A DNA stretch of 64,000 nucleotides from Hyphomonadaceae bacterium. GTDB lineage: Bacteria; Pseudomonadota; Alphaproteobacteria; Rhizobiales; Hyphomicrobiaceae. The DNA is taken from the NCBI GenBank assembly GCA_019747815.1, contig JAIEQJ010000081.1, forward strand, positions 1 through 64,000. The letters run 5' to 3'. The notes beneath the pieces are model-generated. The model saw nothing but the letters and a program-made list of their open reading frames with translations. It was not told the origin of the DNA and did not search any database. The position numbers and the translations under genes were made by a program. Positions 15,196 to 25,786 of the stretch are shown here, piece after piece (within the stretch, counting starts at the first letter, position 1; every line of letters starts with the position of its first letter).

Positions 15196-15220
15196 GCCGG
15201 GATCGCCGCTGCATCCCGGC
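15196..15220 (+). terminator. Hairpin after His-rich peptide gene 2
   Basis: GCCGGGAT (15196-15203) pairs perfectly with ATCCCGGC (15213-15220) around a 9-nt loop, 14 nt after the stop codon. It lacks a T-tract but is conserved with the hairpin after copy 1. Confidence 0.55.
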
Positions 15221-15503
15221 AGGAAGATGGGTCCGGCGCCTTGCCAGCGATGGCAGGCGCCGGAGCACGTTCGGCGGCCCTGTAGGTGTATGGCGATCAA
15301 CCCGCGCCCAATCCGCGCCTAGACTGCCGGCTTCGGCCGCCGCACCTCACACCGAGCTCAGGCAACCCCGCGCGATTCCCGGTTCAGCGGGGCGGGCATA
15401 AGCCCTGCCTGCGGCGCCGCTACAGGTTGCGCGCGGTGCGGCTGTGCGGTAACACGGGCCACGTCTGCTACCGCCGTCGCGCGGGATGCGCGGGAGCTGC
15501 CTC
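15221..15503 (+). other. Intergenic region upstream of nuoA
   Basis: This stretch should contain the promoter of the first nuo transcription unit. A weak TTGCGC / TAACAC pair with 17-bp spacing is visible near 15427-15455 but is not convincing. I see no other repeat, RNA gene or open frame that I would support. Confidence 0.4.
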
Positions 15504-15869
15504 ATGAACCTGCTGCTGATGGAGTACCTGCCGCTTGTGGTCTTCATGGGCGTGGCGTTGGTGATCGGCCTGGCCTTGATGGTGGCGCCGTTCCTGGTCG
15601 CTGTGCGCAACCCCGACCCCGAGAAGGTTTCCGCCTACGAGTGCGGCTTCAATGCCTTCGACGACGCACGCATGAAGTTCGACGTGCGATTCTATCTGGT
15701 CTCCATCCTGTTCATTATTTTTGACCTGGAGGTCGCCTTTCTCTTTCCGTGGGCCGTGACCTTCAAGGAGGTGGGCGCCTTCGGGTTCTGGTCCATGATG
15801 GTGTTCCTGGGTGTGCTGACCATCGGCTTCATCTACGAGTGGCGCAAGGGTGCGCTGGAGTGGGACTGA
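15504..15869 (+). CDS. nuoA: NADH-quinone oxidoreductase subunit A
   Basis: The 121-aa protein has three membrane helices and the conserved loop [20 protein letters not shown] typical of NuoA/ND3. It is part of the membrane arm of complex I near the quinone site. ATG 15504 is preceded by GGGAG at a suitable distance; an in-frame ATG 18 nt upstream is less likely. nuoB follows after a single base, so the genes are cotranscribed. Confidence 0.97.
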   Translation: MNLLLMEYLPLVVFMGVALVIGLALMVAPFLVAVRNPDPEKVSAYECGFNAFDDARMKFDVRFYLVSILFIIFDLEVAFLFPWAVTFKEVGAFGFWSMMVFLGVLTIGFIYEWRKGALEWD

Positions 15870-15870
15870 G

Positions 15871-16416
15871 ATGACCCTCGCCGTCGGCAAGCCCCACACT
15901 GCATCCGGCCTGGTCAAGCCCGGTGATCCCTTCTTCACGGACGTATCGAATGAGCTCGCCGACAAGGGCTTTTTGGTTACCACGACCGACGATCTCATCA
16001 ACTGGGCCCGCACCGGCTCGCTGATGTGGATGACCTTCGGGCTCGCCTGCTGCGCGGTGGAGATGATGCAGGCGTCCATGCCGCGCTACGACCTGGAGCG
16101 CTTCGGCTTCGCCCCCCGTGCCAGCCCGCGCCAATCCGACGTGATGATCGTGGCCGGCACGCTCACCAACAAGATGGCCCCGGCGCTGCGCAAGGTCTAC
16201 GACCAGATGCCGGAGCCGCGCTACGTCATCTCCATGGGCAGTTGCGCCAACGGCGGCGGCTATTATCACTATTCCTACGCCGTGGTGCGCGGCTGCGACC
16301 GTATCGTGCCGGTCGACATCTATGTGCCTGGTTGTCCACCGACGGCGGAGGCCCTGGTTTATGGCGTGCTGCTTCTGCAACGCAAGATCCGCCGCACCGG
16401 CACCATTGAGCGCTAG
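15871..16416 (+). CDS. nuoB: NADH-quinone oxidoreductase subunit B
   Basis: The 181-aa protein is the PSST-type subunit that holds cluster N2, the last iron-sulfur cluster before ubiquinone. The four ligands are present: Cys60 and Cys61 in [10 protein letters not shown], Cys125 in MGSCANGGG and Cys155 in [12 protein letters not shown] 15871 lies one base after the nuoA stop. In most relatives nuoC follows directly; here a 104-aa ABM-type protein is inserted before it. Confidence 0.97.
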   Translation: MTLAVGKPHTASGLVKPGDPFFTDVSNELADKGFLVTTTDDLINWARTGSLMWMTFGLACCAVEMMQASMPRYDLERFGFAPRASPRQSDVMIVAGTLTNKMAPALRKVYDQMPEPRYVISMGSCANGGGYYHYSYAVVRGCDRIVPVDIYVPGCPPTAEALVYGVLLLQRKIRRTGTIER

Positions 16417-16425
16417 CGAGTGTCT

Positions 16426-16740
16426 ATGATCGTACGCACCTGGATGGCCTACGCCAAACCGGAGAATGCCCGCGCCTATCGCGATCATCTGACGGCGCAC
16501 GTCATCCCGCGGCTGCAGAAGCTGCAGGGCTTTCTGGGGCTGGAGCTCTGCAGCGCCCAGCGGGGCGATCAAGTGGAGCTGCTGGTGATCAGCCGCTGGC
16601 AGTCGATGGATGCGGTCAAGAGCTTTGCCGGGCCCAAGCCCGAGCGCGCGGTGGTCGAGCCGGGAGCCAGAGCCGTCCTGGAGGAGTACGACGACGTCGT
16701 GTTCCATTACGAAGTGTCGCTCGAAGCGCCAGGGGCATGA
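16426..16740 (+). CDS. Antibiotic biosynthesis monooxygenase (ABM)-fold protein
   Basis: The 104-aa protein has the dimeric ferredoxin-like ABM pattern ([21 protein letters not shown], then GFLGLELCS and [16 protein letters not shown]). Members are heme-, quinone- or polyketide-modifying enzymes or structural dimers; no cofactor site is obvious here. It sits between nuoB and nuoC and overlaps nuoC by 4 nt (ATGA), so it is cotranslated with complex I. ATG 16426 is preferred, although GTG 16420 is possible. A role related to quinone or complex I is suggested by position only. Confidence 0.8.
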   Translation: MIVRTWMAYAKPENARAYRDHLTAHVIPRLQKLQGFLGLELCSAQRGDQVELLVISRWQSMDAVKSFAGPKPERAVVEPGARAVLEEYDDVVFHYEVSLEAPGA

Positions 16741-17339
16741 CGAGGATGACGCTCGAGGAGCTGTCCAGCCACGTCGAGGCCAAGCTGCAGGGGGCCGTCC
16801 TGCAGCGCGAGATCGCGCGTGGGGAGCTCACGCTGGTGGTCGTGCGGGAAGAGATCGTGCGCGTGCTCACGGAGCTGCGCCAGGATTCGGATTGCCTGTT
16901 CGAGGTGCTGATCGATATTTGCGGCGTCGACTATCCCGAGCGCGAGAGGCGGTTCGACGTCGTCTATCACCTGCTCTCCCCGCGGAAGAACCAGCGCATC
17001 CGCGTGAAATGCGAGACGGACGAGGACATGCCTGTGCCGAGCGCGGTCGGCGTGTTTCCGGCCGCCAACTGGTTCGAGCGGGAAGCCTACGACATGTACG
17101 GCATTCTGTTCTCGGGGCATCCCGACCTGCGCCGCATCCTCACGGACTACGGCTTCCAGGGGTATCCTCTGCGCAAGGACTTCCCGCTCACCGGCTACGT
17201 CGAGGTGCGCTACGACGATGCGCAAAAGCGCGTGGTGTACGAGCCGGTGAAGCTGACGCAGGAATTCCGGTCTTTTGACTTCATGAGCCCGTGGGAGGGA
17301 GCCGACTACGTGCTCCCGGGGGACGAGAAGGCTAAATAG
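16737..17339 (+). CDS. nuoC: NADH-quinone oxidoreductase subunit C
   Basis: The 200-aa protein is the 30-kDa subunit of the peripheral arm, with [20 protein letters not shown] and the signature region [39 protein letters not shown]. It packs against NuoD at the quinone-binding module. Its ATG overlaps the stop of the ABM gene. The following nuoD is displaced by almost 490 bp of cassette sequence. Confidence 0.97.
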   Translation: MTRMTLEELSSHVEAKLQGAVLQREIARGELTLVVVREEIVRVLTELRQDSDCLFEVLIDICGVDYPERERRFDVVYHLLSPRKNQRIRVKCETDEDMPVPSAVGVFPAANWFEREAYDMYGILFSGHPDLRRILTDYGFQGYPLRKDFPLTGYVEVRYDDAQKRVVYEPVKLTQEFRSFDFMSPWEGADYVLPGDEKAK

Positions 17340-17343
17340 TAGT

Positions 17344-17370
17344 GAGTAGCGAACAGGGAGTAGCGAATAG
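17344..17370. repeat. Left flanking repeat of the four-helix-bundle cassette
   Basis: GAGTAGCGAA occurs twice (17344-17353 and 17358-17367) immediately after the nuoC stop. The reverse-complement motif (ACTCGCTACTCGCTATT) occurs at the other end of the cassette at 17801-17817, so the cassette is bounded by related inverted repeats. Confidence 0.7.
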
Positions 17371-17382
17371 AGGCAGGGAGTT

Positions 17383-17767
17383 GTGGCGTCGGCGAGTGTG
17401 CAGAGTTATCGGGACTTGGTGCTGTGGCAACGGGGCATGAGCCTGGCGGAGGCCTGCTAGGCTCACGGCCGAATTCCCGAGGGATGAAATCTATGGCATG
17501 ACGGCTCAGATTCGTCGTGCCGCGACGTCCATACCGGCCAATATTGCGGAAGGACATGGCAGGGAAAACACGGGTTCGTTCGTGCAGTTTCTAAGAGTGG
17601 CGCAGGGCTCGCTCAAGGAACTGGAAACGCATTTGCTGCTTGTGCAGCGAGTAGGTGTTGCAAGAACCGAGATCGTGGAGCCTGTGCTTGTCGAGTGCGA
17701 TGAAATTGGCAGGATGCTTCGGGCACTGATCCGGTCTTTACAGGGAAGGAGAAGCAGCGAACGGTGA
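17383..17767 (+). pseudogene. Frameshifted four-helix-bundle (S23 rRNA-intervening-sequence) protein gene
   Basis: Translation from GTG 17383 (after GGAG) gives SVQSYRDLVLWQRGMSLAEAC and then a TAG at 17458. One base out, the frame continues as RLTAEFPRDEIYGMTAQIRR and then ATSIPANIAEGHGRENTGSF up to TGA 17767. Together they make a normal four-helix-bundle protein of the S23 family; the missing Tyr codon between Cys and Arg points to a 2-bp deletion near 17458. The downstream part could still be made from ATG 17498 (89 aa) but would lack the first helix. These small proteins are often found as mobile-looking cassettes. Function of the family outside rRNA is unknown. Confidence 0.8.
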
Positions 17768-17800
17768 GGAACGACGGCATCGCGTCCGTTACATAGGGCT

Positions 17801-17817
17801 ACTCGCTACTCGCTATT
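17801..17817. repeat. Right flanking repeat of the four-helix-bundle cassette
   Basis: ACTCGCTACTCGCTATT is the inverted counterpart of the left repeat at 17344-17370. It ends 9 nt before the nuoD start, so the bases just upstream of nuoD come from the cassette and contain no Shine-Dalgarno sequence. Confidence 0.7.
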
Positions 17818-17826
17818 TCACTCACG

Positions 17827-19017
17827 ATGCCAGAAAACGAAATCCGCCAGTTCAACATCAACTTCGGGCCGCAGCATCCGGCGGCGCACGGCGTGCTGCG
17901 CCTGGTGCTGGAACTCGACGGAGAGGTGGTGGAGCGCGTCGATCCGCACATCGGCCTGTTGCACCGTGGCACCGAGAAGCTGATCGAGCACAAGACCTAT
18001 CTGCAGGCCATCGGCTACTTCGACCGGCTCGACTACGTCGCGCCGATGAACCAGGAGCACGCCTTCTGCATGGCGGTCGAGAAGCTGCTCGACCTGGGGG
18101 TGCCCAAGCGCGCGCAGATCATCCGCGTGCTCTATTCCGAGATCGGCCGGCTGCTGTCCCATCTGCTCAACGTCACCACGCAGGCCATGGACGTGGGCGC
18201 GCTCACCCCGCCGCTGTGGGGGTTCGAGGAGCGCGAGAAGCTGATGGTGTTCTACGAGCGCGCTTCGGGCAGCCGCATGCACGCCAAGTATTTCCGCCCC
18301 GGCGGTGTGCACCAGGACCTGCCGCCCAAGCTGATCGAGGACATCGCCGCCTTCTGCGAGACGCACCCCAAGGTGCTGGACGACATCGAGGGGCTGCTCA
18401 CCGACAACCGCATCTTCAAGCAGCGGAACGTCGACATCGGCAACGTGAGCCTCGAGGACTGCTTCAAGTGGGGTTTCTCCGGCGTGATGGTGCGCGGCTC
18501 CGGTGCCGCCTGGGATCTGCGCAGGGCCCAACCCTACGAGTGCTATTCCGAGCTCGATTTCGACATCCCCATCGGCAAGAACGGCGACAACTACGACCGC
18601 TACTGCATCCGCATGGAGGAGATGCGCCAGTCGGTGAAGATCATGGCGCAGTGCTGCAGGAAGCTGATGTCGGCGGAGGGGCAGGGGCCGCACGTCGCCG
18701 ACGACAAGAAGGTGGTGCCGCCCAAGCGGGCCGAGATGAAGCGCTCCATGGAGGCGCTGATCCACCACTTCAAGCTCTATACCGAAGGGTTCCACGTGCC
18801 GAAGGGCGAGGTCTATGCGGCGGTGGAGGCCCCCAAGGGCGAGTTCGGCGTCTATCTCATCGCCGACGGCACCAACAAGCCCTATCGCTGCAAGATCCGC
18901 GCGCCGGGCTTCGCCCACCTGCAGGCCATGGACTTCATGAACCGCGGCTACATGCTGGCCGACGTCTCCGCCATCCTCGGCTCGCTGGACGTCGTGTTCG
19001 GCGAGATTGATCGGTAG
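17827..19017 (+). CDS. nuoD: NADH-quinone oxidoreductase subunit D
   Basis: The 396-aa protein is the 49-kDa subunit, related to the large subunit of [NiFe] hydrogenases but without nickel ligands. It shows [29 protein letters not shown] and the C-terminal [13 protein letters not shown] and [12 protein letters not shown]. It forms the quinone pocket with NuoB. The ATG is preceded by TTTCACTCACG, which has no ribosome binding site, probably because the four-helix cassette replaced the native upstream bases; this could lower its translation. Confidence 0.97.
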   Translation: MPENEIRQFNINFGPQHPAAHGVLRLVLELDGEVVERVDPHIGLLHRGTEKLIEHKTYLQAIGYFDRLDYVAPMNQEHAFCMAVEKLLDLGVPKRAQIIRVLYSEIGRLLSHLLNVTTQAMDVGALTPPLWGFEEREKLMVFYERASGSRMHAKYFRPGGVHQDLPPKLIEDIAAFCETHPKVLDDIEGLLTDNRIFKQRNVDIGNVSLEDCFKWGFSGVMVRGSGAAWDLRRAQPYECYSELDFDIPIGKNGDNYDRYCIRMEEMRQSVKIMAQCCRKLMSAEGQGPHVADDKKVVPPKRAEMKRSMEALIHHFKLYTEGFHVPKGEVYAAVEAPKGEFGVYLIADGTNKPYRCKIRAPGFAHLQAMDFMNRGYMLADVSAILGSLDVVFGEIDR

Positions 19018-19066
19018 GCGTTCCGAGCAGGCGCCAAACCCCTCCTGCCATGCTATCCTTCAGCTT

Positions 19067-19630
19067 ATGACGGCTCAATCGAGACCGCGTATGACTGTCT
19101 CTGAATTCCTTGCATGGGCGGCAGCCCAGCCGCAGGGACGGTATGAGCTCGTGCGCGGCGAGGTGGTTGCCATGGCGCCGGAGCGAGCGAGACACAATCT
19201 CGTCAAGTTTGCAGTGGCGCGGGCGCTCGACGATGCCATCAAGCGCGCGGGCCTCCCCTGCACCGTGTTTACCGATGGCATGACGGTGATCATCGACAAT
19301 GAAACGTCGAGGGAGCCTGATGCCGCGGTCCAATGCGGCGTGGCTGTAGACCTCGATTCGATGGTTCTGCAGGCCCCGCTCATTGTCGTCGAGATCACGT
19401 CGCCGTCGTCCGAGCGAGACGACACGGGCGACAAGCTTGTCGAATACTTCTCCGTTCCAACCATCCAGCACTACCTGATCGTCAATCCAGCGAAGAATGT
19501 GGTCGTGCACCACGCGCGGAGCGACGGCGGCACCATCGCGACCCGAATCTTGAGTGATGGCGAGGTTGGCTTGACGCCTCCGGGCATGGTCGTGCCAGTA
19601 GCAGACCTGTTGCCGTCAGGGCACGCGTGA
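19067..19630 (+). CDS. Uma2-family (DUF820) PD-(D/E)XK nuclease-fold protein
   Basis: The 187-aa protein shows the family layout: MTVSEFLAWAAAQPQGRYEL at the start, then the catalytic-type residues in REPDAAV and in VVEITSPSSERDDTGDKL, followed by YLIVNP. The family has a restriction endonuclease-like fold; its biological role is poorly known. It lies between nuoD and nuoE in the same orientation, with no functional link to respiration that I can see. ATG 19067 is the best start before the conserved domain. It looks like a later insertion into the nuo locus. Confidence 0.8.
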   Translation: MTAQSRPRMTVSEFLAWAAAQPQGRYELVRGEVVAMAPERARHNLVKFAVARALDDAIKRAGLPCTVFTDGMTVIIDNETSREPDAAVQCGVAVDLDSMVLQAPLIVVEITSPSSERDDTGDKLVEYFSVPTIQHYLIVNPAKNVVVHHARSDGGTIATRILSDGEVGLTPPGMVVPVADLLPSGHA

Positions 19631-19670
19631 GCGTGCGCCGCACGATCGAGTCTCGGATTGTCCGTGCGCC

Positions 19671-20054
19671 ATGAAAACTGAACGCTGGATCATCGCCCTC
19701 AGCCTCATCGGCGGCGTCCTGCTCACCGTTATCGGCATCCGCTATCTCCTGACCCCCGAAGGGGCTGCCCGTACGTTCGGGGTGCCGGGCCGGCCGGCGG
19801 GCTTTGAGCTGTATTATATCATCGGGCTCCGGAACGTCTGGCTCGGGCTCATGGCGGTGCTTCTTGCCATCCTGCGCGAGTGGCGGGCCCTGGCACTCTG
19901 GTTCAGCCTGGGCGTCATCGTGTGCTTTGCGGATGCCGGCATTGCGGCAAGCTCGACGGGGCGCTGGCCGCAGATCGCCTTTCACATCGGGTCCGGCTTG
20001 GCCTCTGCCGGATTGGCGGCCGGCTGCTGGCGGCTCGCAAGACGAGCGGGCTGA
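19671..20054 (+). CDS. Small four-helix membrane protein, DUF4267-like
   Basis: The 127-aa protein has four predicted membrane helices (about 7-27, 45-66, 72-91 and 100-120) and a YLLTPEGAARTFGVPG loop followed by LRNVWLGLMAVLL, matching the DUF4267 layout. Function is unknown. It begins 40 nt after the Uma2-type gene and ends before a terminator at 20221, so it is the last gene of the first nuo transcription unit. Confidence 0.65.
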   Translation: MKTERWIIALSLIGGVLLTVIGIRYLLTPEGAARTFGVPGRPAGFELYYIIGLRNVWLGLMAVLLAILREWRALALWFSLGVIVCFADAGIAASSTGRWPQIAFHIGSGLASAGLAAGCWRLARRAG

Positions 20055-20220
20055 CTGCGGGGAGTGCCGTTTGGCGGTCAGCGGCAACGGCGGTGGGCTG
20101 ATTTGCTGTTCGGCCTGGCCCGGGCCGTTTCTGGACGGGATTTCTGCGTGTTGGGGCGCAGAGTGCGCTGCTGCTGGCCCCAGGTGCGGCGGTGCGGCTG
20201 GTGCTGCACGGGATGGGCTC

Positions 20221-20249
20221 GGTGCGGCGTATTTTTGCCGCGCCTTTTT
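20221..20249 (+). terminator. Intrinsic terminator inside the nuo cluster
   Basis: GGTGCGGC (20221-20228) pairs with GCCGCGCC (20237-20244) over 8 bp, with one G-U pair and an 8-nt loop. TTTTT follows at once (20245-20249). This is the strongest intrinsic terminator in the nuo region and should end the transcript that carries nuoABCD and the accessory genes. Confidence 0.7.
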
Positions 20250-20275
20250 GCCCGCCGCAGATCGGCGGAAGATCC

Positions 20276-20304
20276 GCGACAATTGGTGAATCCGCGCCTA
20301 TAAG
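20276..20304 (+). promoter_or_regulatory. Candidate sigma-70 promoter for nuoE-N
   Basis: GCGACA (20276-20281) and TATAAG (20299-20304) are separated by 17 bp, about 48 bp upstream of the nuoE start. The -10 box matches five of six consensus positions. It follows directly after the intrinsic terminator. The rest of the 298-bp gap after the DUF4267 gene shows nothing else. Confidence 0.55.
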
Positions 20305-20352
20305 GGTGCCGCCACCGCACGCCCGAGCGCCCCAAGGCAGCAAAGAAACCGC

Positions 20353-20970
20353 ATGGCCGTCCGCAGACTTTATCCTGACCAGCCCGCCAGCTTCTCCTTC
20401 ACGGCCGCCAATGCGGCCTGGGCGCAGGCAACGATCGCCAAGTATCCGCCGGGCAAGCAGGCGTCGGCCGTCATTCCGCTGCTGTGGCGGGCGCAGGAGC
20501 AGCATGAGGGATGGCTTCCCGAGCCGGCCATGCGGCTGGTGGCGGACATGCTGGGCATGGCCTACATCCGCGTCTACGAGATCGCGACCTTCTACACCAT
20601 GTTCCAGCTCGCCCCTGTCGGCAAGAAGGCGCATGTGCAGGTGTGCGGCACCACGCCCTGCATGCTGCGGGGGGCGGAAGCCCTCGTTGAGGTGTGCCGC
20701 AAGCGCATCCATCACGACCCGCACCACCTGTCGGCCGACGGCGATTTCTCCTGGGAGGAGGTGGAGTGTCTCGGGGTGTGTGCCAACGCGCCGATGGTGC
20801 AGATCTGGAAGGACACCTACGAGGATCTGACGCCGGCGCTGTTTGAGAAGGTGCTGGACGGCTTTGCCAGCGGCAGGCCGCCGAAGCCCGGCTCGCAGAT
20901 CGGCCGCCAGGCGTCGTGTCCCGAGGGCGGGCCGACAACGCTCAAAGACTACGCCAAGGCGGGCAAATAG
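20353..20970 (+). CDS. nuoE: NADH-quinone oxidoreductase subunit E
   Basis: The 205-aa protein is the 24-kDa subunit with a thioredoxin-like fold holding cluster N1a. All four ligands are visible: Cys98 and Cys103 in VCGTTPCML, Cys139 and Cys143 in [10 protein letters not shown]. The C-terminal 40 residues are a Gly/Pro-rich extension seen in many alphaproteobacteria. It is the first gene of the second nuo transcription unit; nuoF follows 13 nt later. Confidence 0.97.
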   Translation: MAVRRLYPDQPASFSFTAANAAWAQATIAKYPPGKQASAVIPLLWRAQEQHEGWLPEPAMRLVADMLGMAYIRVYEIATFYTMFQLAPVGKKAHVQVCGTTPCMLRGAEALVEVCRKRIHHDPHHLSADGDFSWEEVECLGVCANAPMVQIWKDTYEDLTPALFEKVLDGFASGRPPKPGSQIGRQASCPEGGPTTLKDYAKAGK

Positions 20971-20983
20971 GGGGCCAACCGCG

Positions 20984-22270
<1,287 letters not shown>

Positions 22271-22273
22271 GGC

Positions 22274-22600
22274 ATGGACTTCAAGCGGCTCGGCACCTTC
22301 CTGATCATCGGCGGCGTTGCCGTGATCGCGGCGGCGTTCGCGTGGTGGATGGCGTTCTATTCGGCCATCCTGCGGGAGCTGGCGCGGGCGCCGGGGGCGC
22401 CGGCCGGCGGCAGCAGCGTGTTCGACCTCTTCAGCTGCTTCTACAGCAGCCGGGACGTGTGCGGGTTCATTGCCGGATTTGCCCGCATGCTGGGCCGCAC
22501 GCCCTATGAGCCTGCAGTGCTCTGGGTGGGCCTGGTCGGGCTGGTTGCGGGAATTGCGATCCGGTTCGCCGCCAAGCCGGCGGGTGGCGGGCGCGCCTGA
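22274..22600 (+). CDS. Unrecognised 108-aa membrane protein between nuoF and nuoG
   Basis: I do not recognise this family. The protein has two membrane helices (about 7-29 and 80-99) flanking a soluble loop with two cysteines ([13 protein letters not shown]). ATG 22274 starts 3 nt after the nuoF stop and the stop lies 19 nt before nuoG, so it is embedded in the complex I operon. GC-rich third positions fit a real gene. A complex I assembly or accessory role is possible from position; nothing in the sequence proves it. Confidence 0.65.
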   Translation: MDFKRLGTFLIIGGVAVIAAAFAWWMAFYSAILRELARAPGAPAGGSSVFDLFSCFYSSRDVCGFIAGFARMLGRTPYEPAVLWVGLVGLVAGIAIRFAAKPAGGGRA

Positions 22601-22619
22601 GGCATTGCGGGAAACGGGA

Positions 22620-24704
22620 ATGGCAAAGCAACTCGTCATCGACGGCAAGGCCATCGAGGTGGAGGACGGGATCACGCTGATCCAGGCCTGCGAGCAGGCG
22701 GGCGTCGAGATTCCGCGCTTCTGCTACCACGAGCGCCTGTCGATCGCGGGCAACTGCCGTATGTGCCTGATCGAGGTGGTCGGCATGCCCAAGCCCGTCG
22801 CCTCCTGCGCCATGGGCGTCAACGACCTCCCCCCCAACAAGGATGGCAGCCCGAAGGTCATCTCCACCACCTCGCCCATGGTGAAGAAGGCGCGTGAGGG
22901 CGTGATGGAGTTCCTGCTCATCAACCATCCGCTCGATTGCCCGATCTGCGACCAGGGCGGGGAGTGCGACCTGCAGGACCAGGCCATGTCCTATGGCATG
23001 GGCGGCTCGCGCTACATCGAGAACAAGCGCGCGGTGGACGAGAAATACCTAGGTCCGCTGATCAAGACCTCGATGACCCGCTGCATCCAGTGCACGCGGT
23101 GTGTGCGCTACATGACCGAGGTGGCCGGCGTCGAGGAACTGGGCGCCATCGGCCGCGGCGAGGACATGGAGATCACCACCTACCTGGAGCGCGGCATGAT
23201 GTCGGAGATGTCGGCCAACGTGGTCGATCTCTGCCCGGTGGGCGCGCTCACGCATCGGCCGTGGGCCTTTGCGGCGCGGCCCTGGGAGCTGCGCAAGACC
23301 GAGAGCGTCGACGTGATGGACGCGCTCGGCTCGGCGATCCGTGTCGACTGTCGCGGCCGCGAGGTGGTGCGCATTCTGCCGCGCAACAACGACGCCGTGA
23401 ACGAGGAGTGGATTTCCGACAAGACGCGCCACGTGGCGGATGGCTTGCGCACGCAGCGCCTCGATCGGCCCTACATCCGCAAGAACGGCCGCCTGGAGCC
23501 CGCCGGGTGGGACGAGGCACTGGCCCTGGTGGCGGCCAAATTGAAGGCCGCCAAGCCCGAGCGCATCGCCGCCTTCGCAGGCGACTTGGCGGGCGCGGAG
23601 GACATGTTCGCGCTCAAGGACCTCTTCACCCGGCTCGGCTCCAAGAACGTCGACTGCCGCCAGGATGGCGCCAAGCTCGATCCCAGGCTCGGACGCGCGA
23701 GCTATCTGTTCAACACCACCATCGAGGGCATCGAGCAGGCGGACGCCATCCTGCTCGTCGGCACCAACCCGCGGCTGGAAGCGGCTGTGCTCAATGCCCG
23801 CATCCGCAAGCGCTGGCGCCAGGGCACCGTGGCGATCGCCCTGATCGGCGAGCGCGCCGACCTCACCTACCCTTACGACTACCTGGGCGCCGGACCGCAG
23901 ACGCTGAAGGAGGTTCTCGACGGCAAGCACAGCTTCGCCGGTGTCCTGCGCGATGCCAGGCGGCCCATGGTGATCGTGGGTGCCGCTGCAGCGGCGCGCC
24001 CGGACGGCGCCGCGGTGCTGGCGGCAGCCGCGAAAATCGCGCTGCTTGCCGGTGAAGGCAAGGATGGCGGCGGCCACGCCTTCAATGTGCTGCACACCGC
24101 GGCGTCCCGCGTTGCCGGCCTCGATCTGGGCTTCGTGCCCGGCGGCAAGGGCGGGATCGACATGGGTGCGCTCGACGTCGCCTACCTGCTCGGTGCCGAC
24201 GAGCTCGACATGCAGACGCTGCGCGCCTCCTTCGTCATCTACCAGGGCAGTCACGGCGATGCCGGTGCGGAACGCGCCGATGTCGTGCTTCCGGGTGCAG
24301 CCTACACCGAGAAGGGTGCAACCTATGTGAATGTCGAAGGCCGGGCGCAGCTTACGGCCCGGGCGGCATTCGCGCCGGGTGAAGCGAAGGAGGATTGGGC
24401 GATTGTGCGCGCCCTGTCCGCGCACGTGGGGCATACCCTCCCTTACGACACGCTTCCTGCCCTGCGCGCGGCCATGTACAAGGACGCACCCGCGCTCGCC
24501 CGCCTCGATATGGTGGAGCCCGCGGACCTCAAGGGGGTGGAAGCACTTGCCGCCCGCGGCGGTGCGCTGGGATCGGAGCCGTTCGGTTCAGCGCTGCAGG
24601 ACTTCTATCTCACCAATCCGATTGCGCGTGCCTCGGCCGTGATGGCCGAGCTGAGCGCGCTCAAGAAGAACATGAACCGAGGGACCACGGGAACGCATGG
24701 TTGA
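22620..24704 (+). CDS. nuoG: NADH-quinone oxidoreductase subunit G
   Basis: The 694-aa protein is the 75-kDa subunit. The N-terminal ferredoxin domain carries [2Fe-2S] ligands Cys35, Cys46, Cys49 and Cys63 (CRMCLIEV region), followed by [4Fe-4S] sites in [14 protein letters not shown] and [10 protein letters not shown], and a molybdopterin oxidoreductase-like C-terminal domain without cofactor. It conducts electrons from NuoF to the N2 branch. ATG 22620 gives the standard start. It overlaps nuoH by 8 nt. Confidence 0.97.
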   Translation: MAKQLVIDGKAIEVEDGITLIQACEQAGVEIPRFCYHERLSIAGNCRMCLIEVVGMPKPVASCAMGVNDLPPNKDGSPKVISTTSPMVKKAREGVMEFLLINHPLDCPICDQGGECDLQDQAMSYGMGGSRYIENKRAVDEKYLGPLIKTSMTRCIQCTRCVRYMTEVAGVEELGAIGRGEDMEITTYLERGMMSEMSANVVDLCPVGALTHRPWAFAARPWELRKTESVDVMDALGSAIRVDCRGREVVRILPRNNDAVNEEWISDKTRHVADGLRTQRLDRPYIRKNGRLEPAGWDEALALVAAKLKAAKPERIAAFAGDLAGAEDMFALKDLFTRLGSKNVDCRQDGAKLDPRLGRASYLFNTTIEGIEQADAILLVGTNPRLEAAVLNARIRKRWRQGTVAIALIGERADLTYPYDYLGAGPQTLKEVLDGKHSFAGVLRDARRPMVIVGAAAAARPDGAAVLAAAAKIALLAGEGKDGGGHAFNVLHTAASRVAGLDLGFVPGGKGGIDMGALDVAYLLGADELDMQTLRASFVIYQGSHGDAGAERADVVLPGAAYTEKGATYVNVEGRAQLTARAAFAPGEAKEDWAIVRALSAHVGHTLPYDTLPALRAAMYKDAPALARLDMVEPADLKGVEALAARGGALGSEPFGSALQDFYLTNPIARASAVMAELSALKKNMNRGTTGTHG

Positions 24705-25773
24705 GGTTTGGTCCTGGTCGGAGATTTGGCAGGGCTTCCTGTGGCCGCTGCTCGTCATGGCATTCTGGAGCGTGCTGCTGCTGGTGGTGCTGCTGGTCGT
24801 GATCGCCTTCCTGCTGCTCATGGACCGCAAGGTGTGGGCAGCGGTGCAGATGCGCCGCGGCCCCAACGTCGTGGGCCCGTTCGGTCTGCTGCAGTCGTTC
24901 GCTGATCTGCTCAAGTTCGTGCTGAAGGAGCCGCTGATCCCGGCCGGCTCCGACAAGGGCGTATTCCTGCTGGCGCCCGTCGTCGCCTCCGTGCTGGCGC
25001 TGGCCGCTTGGGCGGTGATTCCCGTCAACGAGGACGGTTGGGGCCGCTGGGTCATCTCCAATCTCAACGTCGGGATTCTCTATCTCTTCGCCATCTCCTC
25101 GCTGGGTGTCTACGGCGTGATCATGGGCGGCTGGGCCTCCAACTCGAAATACGCGTTTCTCGGGTCGCTGCGGTCCGCGGCGCAGATGGTGTCCTACGAG
25201 GTCTCCATCGGCTTCGTCATCATCACCGTGCTGCTGTGCGTCGGCTCGCTCAACATGACCGACATCGTCAATGCCCAGAAGACGGGCATCGGCACGCGCT
25301 ATGGATTGCCGGCGTCCGCGCTCGACTGGTACTGGCTCGCCCTGCTCCCGATGTTCATCGTGTTCTTCATCTCGGCGCTGGCGGAGACCAACCGGCCGCC
25401 GTTCGACCTGCCGGAGGCGGAATCGGAGCTGGTTGCGGGCTTCATGGTGGAATACTCCTCCACCCCCTACCTGCTGTTCATGCTGGGCGAGTACGTGGCG
25501 ATCACGACAATGTGCGCGCTCACCACCATCATGTTCCTAGGGGGGTGGCTGCCGCCGCTTTCTGTCGCGCCCCTGACCTGGGTGCCGGGCATTTTCTGGT
25601 TTGTCGGCAAGGTGGTGCTGGTTTTCTTCATGTTCGCCATGGTCAAGGCGTTCGTGCCGCGCTATCGCTACGACCAGCTCATGCGGCTCGGCTGGAAGGT
25701 GTTCCTGCCGTTGTCGCTGATCATGGTGGTGGCGGTGGCCGGCGTCCTGCATGTCTTCGATCTCGCGCCCTGA
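24697..25773 (+). CDS. nuoH: NADH-quinone oxidoreductase subunit H
   Basis: The 358-aa protein has about eight membrane helices and the invariant cytoplasmic loop [18 protein letters not shown] that lines the quinone tunnel. It couples quinone chemistry to the proton channels. Its start overlaps the end of nuoG by 8 nt, and nuoI begins 13 nt after its stop. Confidence 0.97.
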   Translation: MVEVWSWSEIWQGFLWPLLVMAFWSVLLLVVLLVVIAFLLLMDRKVWAAVQMRRGPNVVGPFGLLQSFADLLKFVLKEPLIPAGSDKGVFLLAPVVASVLALAAWAVIPVNEDGWGRWVISNLNVGILYLFAISSLGVYGVIMGGWASNSKYAFLGSLRSAAQMVSYEVSIGFVIITVLLCVGSLNMTDIVNAQKTGIGTRYGLPASALDWYWLALLPMFIVFFISALAETNRPPFDLPEAESELVAGFMVEYSSTPYLLFMLGEYVAITTMCALTTIMFLGGWLPPLSVAPLTWVPGIFWFVGKVVLVFFMFAMVKAFVPRYRYDQLMRLGWKVFLPLSLIMVVAVAGVLHVFDLAP

Positions 25774-25786
25774 GGCAGAAGCTCCC

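Larger units (their letters stand above)
14248..15220 (+). repeat. Tandem duplication of a leader-gene-hairpin unit
   Basis: Two copies of a unit made of leader hairpin, ribosome binding site, His-rich signal-peptide gene and trailing hairpin lie head to tail. The offset is 508-509 nt between leaders and between start codons, and 493 nt between trailing hairpins because the second coding region is shorter. The leaders (about 130 bp) remain clearly alignable with scattered substitutions. Confidence 0.85.

Noticed and set aside
19067-20054. Genomic island signature in the nuo cluster
   Set aside because: The accessory genes have no integrase, tRNA junction or clear compositional break, so I treat them as individual insertions.
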